64,000 bases of DNA, taken from positions 3,519,443 through 3,583,442 of the forward strand of contig JAQFVV010000111.1 in NCBI GenBank assembly GCA_028023455.1. The letters are read 5' to 3'. Position numbers and translations under genes: made by a program. The notes beneath the pieces are model-generated. The model made no database searches. It was not told the origin of the DNA and saw nothing but the letters and a program-made list of their open reading frames with translations. This document shows, in pieces, positions 39,627-51,259 of this stretch. Source of the DNA: Epiperipatus broadwayi. Its lineage: Eukaryota > Onychophora > Udeonychophora > Euonychophora > Peripatidae. Numbering within the stretch: the stretch's first letter is position 1; the number at the start of each line of letters is the position of its first letter.

Positions 39627-39977
39627 TATAGTTAGAGATAGTGAATACTAACTACTCTGACGTTTATGTAAACAAAACATACGCTTGATTGGCAGTCTTG
39701 GTAGGACACCATCTGTGGACATAAATACAAGCGTTAGCAAGTTTTTTAACTTGCATTTTTGTTTATCATAAATGTACCTTTGAGGTCTTTCTTGCAATGA
39801 TATAGATTGCAGAGGCTTCTACTATGTGGTGATGCTGAACTGAGATCAGACCCATGTAGCTATCTGGTTTGCTATGCTGAGTTTGAAGACATTATGTGTC
39901 TAAAAAATTCACGCTTGCAAGCTGAATAGAAATTGTTTCATAAACGCTCAGAGTTTGTATTCAGATCTAGTTTCTTT

Positions 39978-40035
39978 ATTCCTGTCTTTCACTGACGATA
40001 GCAAATAGCTTGAAATCATGATCTGAAAGTGGAAT
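39978..40035 (+). ncRNA. Type I hammerhead ribozyme motif, forward unit 4
   Basis: Same motif with all core bases kept. Predicted cut after 40023. The unit itself is truncated about 110 bp further on, in (TA)n. Confidence 0.72.
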
Positions 40036-40125
40036 TATAGTTAGAGATAGTGAATACTAACTACTCTGACGTTTATATAAACAAAACATACGCTTGATTG
40101 GCAGTCTTGGTAGGACGCCATCTGT

Positions 40126-40130
<5 letters not shown>

Positions 40131-40162
<32 letters not shown>
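40131..40162. repeat. (TA)n microsatellite at array end
   Basis: About 32 bp of TA. The last repeat unit runs into it at GTGGACATA, where the full unit reads GTGGACATAAATAC. Confidence 0.95.
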
Positions 40163-40167
<5 letters not shown>

Positions 40168-40920
40168 GTAAGGCAGCTTTGCATCTAGCAACCATCTTTA
40201 ACTGCATTTTACTATACTATGGAAAGGCTAAAGTCAAAATCATTCTAAATTTTGAACCTAAGTCAACATTTTTCAGTAGATGTCTAAATATGACTCTGAG
40301 TCAGTAACTATATAGACTAATATTCTCAGAAATTTATAAAGTGTAGTCATTTTATAACTTAAGTAGCTTACACAATACATAGTAAAACAGGGGCATCATT
40401 CTACTTTAGTGCCATCTATAACAAGTTTAAATAATCAGTGTTAAGCAGATGTTAGTGCATCACCAGACTGAATTTTTTTGTTCTTAGCTTGAAGAGCAAA
40501 ATGCATTTGAAGATGGCTACCACATGCAATCGTGCATTACTTTTAGTTTTGTAATCAAGTCTCATTTATAAAGAGGGGAAAAAACACAGAATTGGATTTG
40601 GAGCTAGGGACTCACCTACTTATTTAAGCAAAAAAAAACTATTTTTGTTTTGCCATATAAATTAGGTAAGATAAAAAATTAAATGATTTGTTAATTATTA
40701 TAAGATAATAATTAATACACAAACTGAAATTTTTTTTTACTTATTAATAATAAAATTAAAATTTTTAAATCTATTTTTTTTTAATTGTATTAAACTTTGT
40801 AGAATATTTTTAAAAAGTTTACTAATACTTGTTTTTTTTTTTTTATTTCTATCTATTCAACAATTATATTTGAAATTTTAACATTTTTTAATAATTTCAT
40901 GTAATGAATAGTTTATATTA
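40163..40920. other. No recognised gene
   Basis: AT-rich DNA with T-runs. No motif or repeat partner found. Confidence 0.45.
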
Positions 40921-43900
40921 ACTGAAAGGAGACCCTTTGATTCCTCTTGGAGGCCTTAAAGGAACCGAGCAGGGCAAATTCCTAATGTCCACTCCATACG
41001 TTCTTGTCGTTGCAGCTGTTATTACTATATGTTTATTCATATAGTATACGAACATGGATGGGCTGCTCACCAACACGCATTAGCCAGCGTGGTGAGTTTA
41101 TTGGCTTTTTACCTCTGAGTTTAAGATCAAGAAACACAATGGTCTTTCTTCTCAGTGCCTGATAAGGCAGAATGAATGTTTGTGTAAATGATAAAGATTT
41201 TTCCCAATTATACAATTATGACAGACAAAAATAAAGCATGGCCCTTAATCCCAGGAGGCTGTAAAGTCACCAACCAAGGCAGCGGTTGGTGGCCAAAGGC
41301 GGAGGGTGCTAAGAATATCCTGGAGGTGGACCCAGGCTGCCATTTGATGATGACTTTTTATTTAGGTACTTACAACTGCAGATCACTTTCAAGTGAAGGA
41401 AGATTGCAAGAATTAGAAAAAGAACTCTCTTATATTAAATGGGATATTATTGGACTTTGTGAAGTTAGAAGAAAAGGTGAAGAGACAATTGATTTAAAAA
41501 GTGGACATATGCTCTATTATAAAGACACAAATATTGGAAATACAAGTGGAGTAGGATTCATTATAAATAAAAAGTGGAAGAACAATATTGTGGAGATTGA
41601 TGGTGTATCAGACAGAGAGCCAAGATTAGTTATACAACTTAATAGCAGATATCAAATGCAGATAATTCAGGTTTATGCCCCAACAAGTTCTCACAGTGAT
41701 GAAGTAGTAGAAGATTTTTATATGGATGTACAAAAGGCTTTTGATCAGAGTAAACAACATTTTAAAATTGTTATGGGAGATTTTAATGCTAGAATTGGTA
41801 AACAAATGAAAGATGAAAGTGTTGTAGGTAATTTTGGTTATGGTAATAGAAATGAGAGAGGACATAGACTTGTGGAGTTTGCAGAGAAGAAAAAACTTTA
41901 TATTATGAATTCTTTTTTTTGAGAAAAATGTTAGAAGGAAATGGACATGGAAGCATCCAAATGAAGGTACAGCAGAATTGGATTATATTTTGACTAACAG
42001 GAAATACATATTTCAAGATTGTAATGTTCTTAATAAATTTAACACAGGAAGTGATCATCGATTAGTAAGGGGTAAGATACATGTTAATGTAAAACTAGAG
42101 AGACAAAAATTATTAAGAAAAACTATATTTACAGTTGATATTCCTAATCTTCAGAAACATTCTAATGAATTTAAATTAGAACTTACAAATCGGTTTCAAG
42201 TATTAGTAGATTTTGAACATGATTCAGATTTGAATGAAATTAATATGAAAATAACTGATACACTTTTAAAAACTGCAACAAAGATAGCTGGTAGAAAAAA
42301 GCAGCAATTGACTAATAAAATTTCTACTGAGACTAGAGAACTTATGAAGAAAAGAAGGAATATGAAGATATGCAAGAATGATGCATTAAAAAGAATTGAA
42401 TATCTTGAATTTTGTAAAATGGTGCGGAAAAGAGTTGAAAATGATATAAGAAAGTATAACTGTGAACTAGCAAGAAAAGCTGTAGAAGAAAATAAAAGTC
42501 TTAAGAATGTAAAACAACATTTTGGTATTGGTAGGAAATTTATATCTGCAATAAGGAAAAAAGATGGAATTATTACTAAAAAGAGGGATGACATTATGAA
42601 ATTGGTAGAAGATTTTTATCAAGAATTATATAGTAATAAAGAACAAGTACCTCCTATATCTATTACATCTTCTGAATTGCCCAGAATTTTAAATGAAGAA
42701 GTGAGAAATGCAATTAAATGTATGAAAAAAGGAAAGGCTCCAGGTAATGATGGAATTATAATTGATATATTAAAAAAAGCAGGTGAAGAAACAGAAAAAA
42801 TATTAGCAAAGTTATATACCAAATGTCTAAATGATAAAGATGTACCGGATGATTGGAAGAATGCAGTAATAATATTAATATTTAAAAAAGGTGATAAAGA
42901 AGATATTAGGAATTACAGACCTATCAGCCTTTTATCAGTTTTATATAAAATTTTTACCAAGATAATTACAACTCGTCTACAGAGAACCTTGGATTTTCAC
43001 CAACCAAGAGAACAAGCTGGATTTAAAAGTGGTTTTAGTACAGTAGATCATATTCAAGTATTGAGAGAAGTTATAGAAAGGACAAATGAATATGAGTTGT
43101 CATTATGTTTTGGATTTGTAGATTATGAAAAGGCATTTGATTCTATAAACATTTCTTCAGTGATTAAAGCATTGGATCATCAAGGTATAGATCCAGGATA
43201 TTGTCATATTTTAAAGAATATTTATAAAAATGCAACAGCAACAATTAGATTACATAATGATACTGGGAAAGTCAACATTGAGAAAGGTGTAAGACAAGGT
43301 GACTCCATATCTCCAAAACTTTTTACAGCAGTGCTGCAATAAGTATTTTGTGGATTAAAATGGGAAACTAAAGGAGTGAAAGTAAATGGAGATTATTTAA
43401 GTCATTTAGATTTTGCAGATGATGTAGTTGTTTTTGCAAATAATGCTTCCGAGCTGCAGGAAATGTTGCAGGAGTTATCAGATGAAAGTAGGAAAGTAGG
43501 ACTAAAGATAAATGTTAAAAAGACTAAAGTAATGTTTAATCGATTTGCTCAAAATATGAAAATAAAGATTGATTATGATGAATTAGAAGAAGTTAAGAGT
43601 TACAAATACCTTGGTCAGATTATTAATACAGATGGAAACATAATAGAGGAAATTAATCATAGAATTAAACTTGGTTGGAGTGCTTTTGGTAGAAATAACT
43701 TGATATTAAAAGGAAATATGCCTATGTGTTTGAAAAGAAAGGTTTTTAACAAATGTGTTTTACCAGTTCTTACTTATGGATCTGAGACTTGGACACTTAA
43801 TAGAAGATCAATACAGAGACTTCAGACCACTCAAAGAAGTATGGAGGGATGTATGTTGGGAGTAACAAGAAGAGATCGAAAACGCAATGTATGGGTAAGG

Positions 43901-44191
43901 GAACAAACAGGTGTTACTGACCTCATTGAAAAAATTAAAAAATTGAAGTGGAGTTGGGCTGGACATATTGCTAGAAGAGATGATAATAGATGGACAATTG
44001 AAATTTTAAACTGAATTTCAAGAGATTGTAAAAGACCCAGAAGGAGACCACATGTAAGATGGATGGATGAAATAAGAAAATGTGTAGGGGTGATGTGGAG
44101 AAGAGAAGCTAAAGATCGGAGAAGATGGATTAAACTTGGAGAGACCTTCATCCTGCAGTGGATTGATAATGGTTGGTAATGATGATGATGA
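40921..44191 (+). mobile_element. RTE-clade non-LTR retrotransposon, nearly full length
   Basis: A GC-richer 5' region (from about 40925, including GCTCACCAACACGCAT and CAGCGTGGTGAGTT, familiar from RTE leaders) is followed by an endonuclease-RT frame. The 3' end is a short (ATG)n-type tail, GGTAATGATGATGATGAATC. RTE elements typically have a very short 3' UTR ending in such a repeat. Target duplications were not identified. Two truncated 3' ends of the same family lie downstream in reverse orientation. Confidence 0.82.
41188..44179 (+). pseudogene. RTE endonuclease-reverse transcriptase (one frameshift, two stops)
   Basis: This would nick target DNA and reverse-transcribe its own RNA there. 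The AP-endonuclease domain lies at 41365-42080: LGTYNCRSL, DIIGLCEVRR with the catalytic Glu, QVYAPTSSHSD, MGDFNARIG with Asp and Asn, and later GSDHRLV with the final Asp-His. The RT domain lies at 42715-43640: [17 protein letters not shown]...[36 protein letters not shown] (motif A), [17 protein letters not shown] (B), HLDFADDVVVF (C), GLKINVKKTKVM (D). The tail has LKWSWAGHIARRDDNRWT and PRRRPHVRWMDEI. Defects: a frameshift in the T-run at about 41913-41920, TAA at about 43340 where the family has Glu, and TGA at 44012 where Trp is usual. The true start is uncertain; ATG at 41188 opens the frame. Confidence 0.88.
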
Positions 44192-44527
44192 ATCAAATGT
44201 TACAACAATCTATGTATAAAATTATTGCCGCGGTATTTTAGATTAAAAGGATTTTCTTTTTCTTTTTTATTACCTGCTTATAATAAAGATTTTGTAATTT
44301 AAGTCATACAGCTGGATAATTTTACTTAAAAATTGTTATGACAGATATAAATGATTTTTGTTAATCATTATGCATATTTGAATATTTTACATTTCTGTAT
44401 GTATAAAAGTAAATTACAAGTTAAATATAAGAAGAAAAAAAAACAATACTATAAGTGAATACTTAAAATTCAATAGAATGATATATCATAGATATGCTAC
44501 ATATTTTCGTGTAAAACATTTATGATA

Positions 44528-44720
44528 TCGTCATCATCAACATTGTCAACTATTATCAATCCACTACAGGATGAAGGTATCTCCAAGTTCAATCCATTTG
44601 GTCCTTTCTCTAGCCTCTTTTGTCCATATCACCACTGCAATCTTTCTTATTTTATCTCTTCTAGAAATATGTCCAACCCAACTCCAGCCTTTTAATTCTT
44701 TCAATGATGTCACTAAATAT
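44528..44720 (-). mobile_element. 5'-truncated RTE 3' end, copy 1
   Basis: In reverse this shows GATGATGACG, then the NNW end (ATCAATCCACTACAGGATGA on the plus strand) and AGGCTGGAGTTGGGTTGGAC, matching the C-terminal KLKWSWAGHI region of the adjacent RTE. It is clearly diverged and only about 190 bp long. Confidence 0.8.
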
Positions 44721-44871
44721 TTATAATATTAAAAATGTTATAAAATATTATAAATATATAATATAAATTTGTTATTTATGGTATATATATATATATTTAA
44801 AAATACAAAAATTAGTATACCACATTGAATCTATATCTGTATACTTTCTTAAACTTGTGTGTGTGGATATA

Positions 44872-45055
44872 TCATCATCATCAACCATTATCAATCCATT
44901 GCAGGATAAAGGTCTCTCCAAATTTCAAACCATCTTTTCCCATCTTTAGCTTCTCTTCCCCACATCACCCTTGCACACTTTCTTATTTCATCCATCCATC
45001 TAATATGTAGTCTCTTTCTGGGTCTTTTACAATCTCTTGGAATGCAGTTTACCTA
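44872..45055 (-). mobile_element. 5'-truncated RTE 3' end, copy 2
   Basis: The plus strand reads ATCATCATCATCAACCATTA, CAATCCATTGCAGGATAAAG and GGGTCTTTTACAATCTCTTG, the reverse complement of the last 180 bp of the RTE at 44000-44190. It is closer to that element than copy 1 is. Such tiny 3' fragments result from aborted target-primed reverse transcription. Confidence 0.82.
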
Positions 45056-45119
45056 CACAAATATTTCCAGTGCCTACCCGCTATCTGAAATAAATATCAA
45101 ATCACCTCAAACATTAAGA

Positions 45120-45236
45120 AATTTTCAACTATGTCCTTTGTGAATGAATGTCTTAAAGCTTACATCTTAAAACAGTTTATTCAAAAAGGTACCACATTGA
45201 ACTATAGGCTGCAAATATATTAAATATTGAAACATG
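45120..45236. repeat. Left arm of an inverted repeat around the pogo-like element
   Basis: TTATTCAAAAAGGTACCACA through ATTGAAACATGAAC is the approximate reverse complement of 46411-46515, at roughly 80% match over about 105 bp. The arms may be two opposite copies of one repeat, or the ends of an older foldback element. Confidence 0.6.
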
Positions 45237-45428
45237 AACTAATTCAAACAGAGAGCATGAAATTTACATAAGCAATGATTACAAATAAATTACAAATAAA
45301 TCAAATCAGATGTCACATGACCTAATTTAAACAAAAGCTTGTTGAGAGCTTATTTGCAAGCTCTTTATAAAACATAAGAAATGATTTTTAAATTGCTTAT
45401 GTACATTTTATAATCTCTGTTTTAATTA

Positions 45429-46409
45429 CACCTGGGTCTCATTTTATGTGGATTATTTTAATGCGATTTTGAAGTTATGCGATTTATGTTTCTTGTTAAT
45501 ATCTTTCATACTTCACTATATTTATTAGATATCAAGAAATTTAAATTATTAATAACTTATTTTCACTTGAAATACTTTTTTTTTAAAAAAAAATAATATT
45601 ATATTAGCAGCTAATGTGAATATGGCCTGAAGCTATATTTAGAATTTTAGCTTCTATGTAAATAACCTATTTATACTAATGAGTAAATAATAGTAATATT
45701 TATACTTACATATTAAAATATCGCAATAAATATTCAAAAAAATTAAACTTTTAAAATGTATATTTTGTTATATATAACAGAAATAAATAATCTTTTAGAT
45801 TTTTAAAATAAAAAATGAAGATTTTATAAGCTGAAAATAATCTTTCTAATGATAATGTATAATCTTTTTGTTTTGATTTCGATCTCATTTTTTTAATATA
45901 AAAACAAAAAACCATTAACACAGCACAAGACTGAAAATGGCGCTAATTGTACATCACATCACGAATAAAAATAAAGTGACTAACAGGTTTCTCTGGGCAT
46001 AATTGCTGAGAGATTCTTAACTTTGTTTAAGAAGAAGCTACAATACATCATATCACATTGAGTCTGATTTCTTTCCAGTTTACAAATGAATGCTAGCGGT
46101 AATGATTAAAATATGTATGAAAAATGTAAAATTAAATATTGTAGTTAATAAAAAAAGTAAAAAAAGTTTGTCTTGTATTAATTTTTTTCAACTATTTGAA
46201 ATTTTTTATTATTCATACTTTATTTGTTTATTTTTTTTTAATGCAAATTTTAAAGTAATTTTTCTTTATTGCTTTGCTTTTATGCGAATTCTGAAAATTA
46301 CAGACCCAATTCCCCATTTTTCAAGATAAATTAAGTCTATTTTTGTGTGATTTTTTTTAATGCTGGTTTTCTGTGGAACCTATCTACCGCATAAAATGAG
46401 ACCCAGGGG
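45429..46409. mobile_element. 981-bp pogo/Tigger-like non-autonomous transposon
   Basis: The left end CACCTGGGTCTCATTTTATG is mirrored at the right end (CATAAAATGAGACCCAGGGG). TA lies outside both ends (45427-45428 and 46410-46411), the target duplication of Tc1/mariner-type elements. The subterminal GCGGTAGATAGGTTCCACAG, read inward from the right end, resembles Tigger/pogo ends. No transposase frame survives: the 79-codon frame at 46090-46329 shows no DDE or DNA-binding motif. Confidence 0.7.
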
Positions 46410-46410
46410 T

Positions 46411-46515
46411 AGTCCATGTTTCAATGTTCAATATTTTTGCAGACTATAATTCTGAGAAGTACCTTTTTGAATTAGTTATTTTGAGATGTAGGCTCTAATA
46501 CATTTATTCACAGAG
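46411..46515. repeat. Right arm of an inverted repeat around the pogo-like element
   Basis: GTCCATGTTTCAATGTTCAA, CAGACTATAATTCTG and TACCTTTTTGAATTA mirror 45236-45120. Confidence 0.6.
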
Positions 46516-48185
46516 GGCATAGCTGACAACATTTTAACATTTGAGATGACTTTTTAATTATCTACATAAACTGAAATTTCACTTCTCAAATAGTCAAAAG
46601 TATAGTAGTAGCTTAACAATAAAATAGTTCTCAAAGCCTTTTTTTAATTAATCTTATTTATAAGATAGTTTTATATTATCATTCAATATAAGCTTAAATT
46701 ATAGACTCATGTAATTAAAACTTAAATCACTTGATAATGTATTACATTTGTTTTTTTAATTGTGTGAAAAAAATTGTAATTAATTGTTTATGATAGTATG
46801 CATTAATAATTTTAATTATAGACCATTTCTTATTAGTTGCAATCTAGCAGGGGTAAATTATAAAGATATTATATGATATTAGATTGCAATTGATAAAATT
46901 AGAACTATGTTTTTTGTTTTATCCACTCAATGAGTTTAATGTTTACTTCAATAAATTTATATTATTATTATTATTATTTGTACCATCTCAAACTTTTGTT
47001 TCAACTCAAATATAAAAAGCCCAGCCTGTAATAACAAAAATTTAATTGCATATCTCCATTGTTTATTTAACACGTTGGATATTTCAAAAGATTTAATAAT
47101 TGTAAGATATACTTTGTTTTTTTAATCTTTATTAGTATATAATTTTTTATAAAAGACCTAAATTTTATGATTTCATCTCTCTTTTTAATAGCAGTTCTAT
47201 TTGTTATTTTTATTGCAGGTACAGCATTCTTTCCAATACTAAAATGTTGTTTGATTAATAACTTCCTCACAAAAGTGAATTGTGATAGTGCTATAAATAT
47301 TTGACATTTTAGGCAGCATGATGGCACTGCAATTGATACTTTTCTACATTGTTTTAAAGTGTTGCTTATGTTAAATTATGGTGTGCAACAGGCTGCAGTG
47401 ATTTTTTTCTATGAAGCATCAATTTTTAATGTATCAATTTTAAAAAAATTCCAAGAGATATCAGCAGTAAACAGACCTTTTTGGATGTTTGTCTGTGATT
47501 GCCAGCACATTCTATTGTTTTGATAAAGCTATGAAGGAGGTGGTGATTTGTCATTGGTTGATATTTTAGATTCTTTCCCCCTGTGGCTAAATGTTACAAA
47601 AATGTAATTTTCAGTAATTGTTAATGATTATGATGCAATATTTTTGTAAAAGACTAATTATTAAACCAAAAACTACATCATTAGGAGGAGGGTTGTTTAT
47701 GAAAACATTTTATTTTTTATAAAACAGCTCTTAGAAAGTATATGGAGTACATTAGAAGAACTGTTAAATTACCACAGAAACAACAATTAGAAGCTAAAAA
47801 GAAAATCATTTTTGTAAAAACTGCAAGTAAAATATTTTAATAACAATCAATAGTTTTTTAACTTTTAGATTTTCTTTTTGCTTCTTTGATAATATCTAAT
47901 TCTAAATCTATCATTTTATAGTATAAAGTTCTAATATCTAATATTTTGTTCTTTTAACTTTTTGAATAGGTATCATGAAGCCAATAACAATGTGTTTCTT
48001 TGTTATTGATAAGATTTTTAGTTAAATATTTATTTTAACAATTGTAAAATATTAATTGTAACACTATTTTTATTTTATATGTTAGAAAGTTTAAATATTT
48101 TTAATATGTTTTTGCTCATATGTTTATGATTATTATTATTTCTTTTGCTTATGACATAGTTTTAGTGCTGTAATAATACTGAAAT
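46516..48185. other. No recognised gene
   Basis: AT-rich DNA. The short frame at 47067-47327 has no recognisable motif. No repeat partner was found in the window. Confidence 0.4.
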
Positions 48186-48189
48186 TGCA

Positions 48190-48831
48190 CTCTGTTTAAA
48201 AATATATATACATGCCAACTATTACTAGTTTTATTAATTAAATTTATTTCAATCTTATACAATCCCACCATCGTAACATATTTCTGTATTTAAGAGTATC
48301 TATATGCCTTAAGGAAAATAAAGCATTCTTCTTACCAGCGCTAATTAAAAGAATTTTCATTAAGTATTTTTGTCATATAATCAAATATATTTTCAAATGT
48401 ATTTTATTTATTTTCACGACCTTAATGGTGTGAAAATAGTTTATATTATATCTGTAATGAATCCCAGAATGCTCCCAAAGCAATAACATTAGTAACCATG
48501 TTTCAGAACCATATATAAAAGCATTAATAGCAATTCTATGTAAATTCTTTCTAATAGTCGATTGGCATCTTAATATTGGACCCACCAAAGATGTGTGTTT
48601 ATGTATAGTATATATTATTTAATTAATAAAAGAGCATATGAGAAATAATAGCATGAATGACAATATATAACTATCTATCGTTTGGTATACTGCTTGCTCA
48701 TTCATGCACATACTAATATACTTAATTTATAAATGTATGTAAATAATTTGTCATTACATTAAATTATATTTTTATTTTCTAACTTGTTTAAGTAGTTCAA
48801 ATTCCTTTTTCTCCATGTCCACATATTACAA
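48190..48831 (+). mobile_element. Fragment of the third LTR family, forward
   Basis: Matches the middle to late part of the LTR copies at 52790-53400 and 58780-59400. It stops at ATTACAACCA and is then joined to the reversed leader and LTR that follow. With 49110-49740 it forms an inverted repeat with arms of about 640 bp and a 280-bp spacer. Confidence 0.7.
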
Positions 48832-48857
48832 CCAAGCCCGGGAAGAAAAAAATCCTA

Positions 48858-51246
48858 CGTACTGGTCAAAACATGTTTATCCATCTAACATGAGCTGGAA
48901 CTCACAAACTGTACTTCAAACCCAGTCAAGCCAGAGATTTAGGTCAGGGACCAGCTAAGTCCCAAATCAAACACCTAATGGATAACATAATAGTGATGGT
49001 ACACAAGAATTAATTCTTAATCCGGCCGACTAGCAAAGCTTAGCAAAACAATAAGACCTCTATTAACTATGACTAAACTAAAATATATATAAGCATGGTT
49101 GTAATATGTGGAAGTGGAAAAAAGAGGAATTCAAACTACTCAAATAAGTTAGACAATAAAATATATAGTTTAATATAAATTATTTACATAATGACTTAAT
49201 TATATACATTAGTGTGTGCGTGAATGAGCAAGCAGTAGATGATTACATAGTGTCATTCACACTATTATTTCTCATATGCTCTTTTATTAATTAAAAATAT
49301 ATACTATACATAAACAGACATCTTTGGTGGGTCCAATATTAAGATGCCAATCGATTATTAGAAAGAATTTACATAGAATTGCTATTAACGCTTTTATATA
49401 CGGTTCTGAAACAAGGTTACTAACATTATTGCTTTGGGAGCATTCTGGGATTCATTACAGATATAATATAAACTATTTTTATGCCATTAAGGTTGTGAAA
49501 AAAAAATACATTTGAAAACATATTTGATTATATGACAAACATACTTAATAAAAATTCTTTTAATTAGCATTGGTAAGAAGAATGCTTTATTTTTCCCAAG
49601 ACATATAGATACTCTTAAATACAGAAATATGTTACGTTGGTGAGATTGTATAAGATTGAAATAAATTTAATTAATAAAACTAGTAATAGTTGGCATATAT
49701 ATATATTTTTAAGCAGAGCGCAATTTCGGTATTATTACAGCACTAAAACTAGGTCATAAGCAAAAGAAATAATAATACGAAGAAGTTTGTGGTGCTGACA
49801 TAATAGCCTAAAATAACTAAAAGGAAAAGATCATGCTTCTGGATGAGAATAAAGTGGATGGGCATGCCATCATCATCACTGACGTACAAGCCTTTGATAT
49901 AAAAAAGTGAATATGCATAGCATGTGCCAAACTTATGGGATCACCACCAGAGGCATTTTATATGAAATAAATGTGGATGGGCATAGTGTGCCAGACTTAG
50001 AAATCACTGCCAGAGGCCCTTTTATATGACATAAATGGTCCTGGGTAGTTTCAACTATCATCAGGACAAGACTTGAGAAGAAATCTATGGGTTCGAACTT
50101 GTCATAACCCCCAGATTAAGAAGCATATATATATAAATCATGAAGATAAGTCAAACATCAGTAACGCAGTAATGATAAATGTTACTAATGACATTGAAAA
50201 AGTTTTACTGCTTTAAAAATAAATGACCCTAGTTTGAATGCCATAATTTGTATAAATAATATGCTATGCCACTATAATATATATAGAAAGATTTCTCTAA
50301 TATGTTAAGATTTTATTTAGTAAAAGAAACATTAAGATTTTCCCCCATCCCTTTTCTGCTATTTTTAAAAAAATCAATTCGTTGATTTTACAATAACTGG
50401 AATATATAAATACTGTATTTGATATTTTAAGCATATACTATTTTAAGAGTATAGAAAAAAATAACTAGCAGTTATATAGAAAACAAATAATCGGTCACCT
50501 TTTCAGAAATGAATAAATAATATTTTAAAATTTCAAAGCATTAATTAGCCAAAATTCTGGATTCACCCCGGGTAGAAAATCCAGAGTTAAAGAAATATAT
50601 TTTTTTATACTAAAACATAAATAAGATGACTCATAAAACAATCTGGTGAGCATATTAATTAATAATGCATTGTTTTAAATGGACATTAAATACCTTAATT
50701 CATGAAGGTTTACTTAAAAAAAAAGATTTTAGAAATTCAACTCATCAGATTGTTTAAAATTGGCACATTAATAATAACTAAAATAGACATATAAAATTAA
50801 GTGATAAATAACTATAAATAAATGACCACCCCAAAATTAAAGAAAGTTAGAGCATATGAGAGAAAATTAGATTTATAAAATCATTTAAGAGCAAAAATCA
50901 TTTAAGGGCAAATTACATTTACATATTAAATTAAAAGATAGAAAATTGAACAATACGTTAGAAATCTTGATAGCAGGATTTGAGATTAGTGAGGCTAGAT
51001 TCATTTTCAAATAGTAGCATAAAAGTTACCTTGCACAAATTTAATAAGATTATTTTCAAAGTACAGTTCATGCATGGCAAATTGAGAATTCAAATGAATT
51101 CTTCTTGGTGACAGCAAGCTTCTACTTAGCATACTAAAGTTTTTGGTCGAGCTTTTACTTCATTCTACATGAGCATGATATTATGGCAGTGGCAGATGAT
51201 GACCCCACAGGGCTGAGAAGGTTGATGGATTTATTACTACATCATT
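48858..51246 (-). mobile_element. Reversed LTR copy of the third LTR family, older subfamily
   Basis: The reverse complement of the LTR at 51260-53677, but only about 80% matched near the head-to-head junction, so it is an older copy or another subfamily. Its 3' end (ACTGGTCAAAACATGTTTAT on the plus strand) is preceded by the reversed leader CCCGGGAAGAAAAAAATCCT at 48838-48857. Its 5' end meets the forward LTR at about 51247-51259. Confidence 0.7.
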
Positions 51247-51259
51247 TTTTTTAAAAAGA

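Larger units (their letters stand above)
38134..40132 (+). repeat. 409-bp tandem repeat array (retrozyme-like), with one inversion
   Basis: Anchor TCAGAGTTTG recurs at 38721, 39130, 39539 and 39948, exactly 409 bp apart. The first 587 bp are the same repeat in reverse: TGATAAACAAAAATGC at 38135 and 38544, again 409 bp apart. In total there are about 3.45 forward and 1.44 reverse units, nearly identical to each other. Each unit has a perfect palindrome, GCAAGTT-TTTT-AACTTGC, and a hammerhead ribozyme motif. (TA)n flanks both ends. There is no open frame. The reverse part and the forward part form a palindrome with 587-bp arms and a 50-bp loop (38721-38770). Confidence 0.92.

Noticed and set aside
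38134-40132. CRISPR-like interpretation of the regular repeats
   Set aside because: Units are 409 bp, contiguous and without variable spacers; this is a eukaryotic tandem repeat.
48373-48588. Frame with IYGSETWLL, similar to the YGSETW motif of LINE C-termini
   Set aside because: A short single match without neighbouring LINE motifs, within an LTR-family repeat; probably chance.
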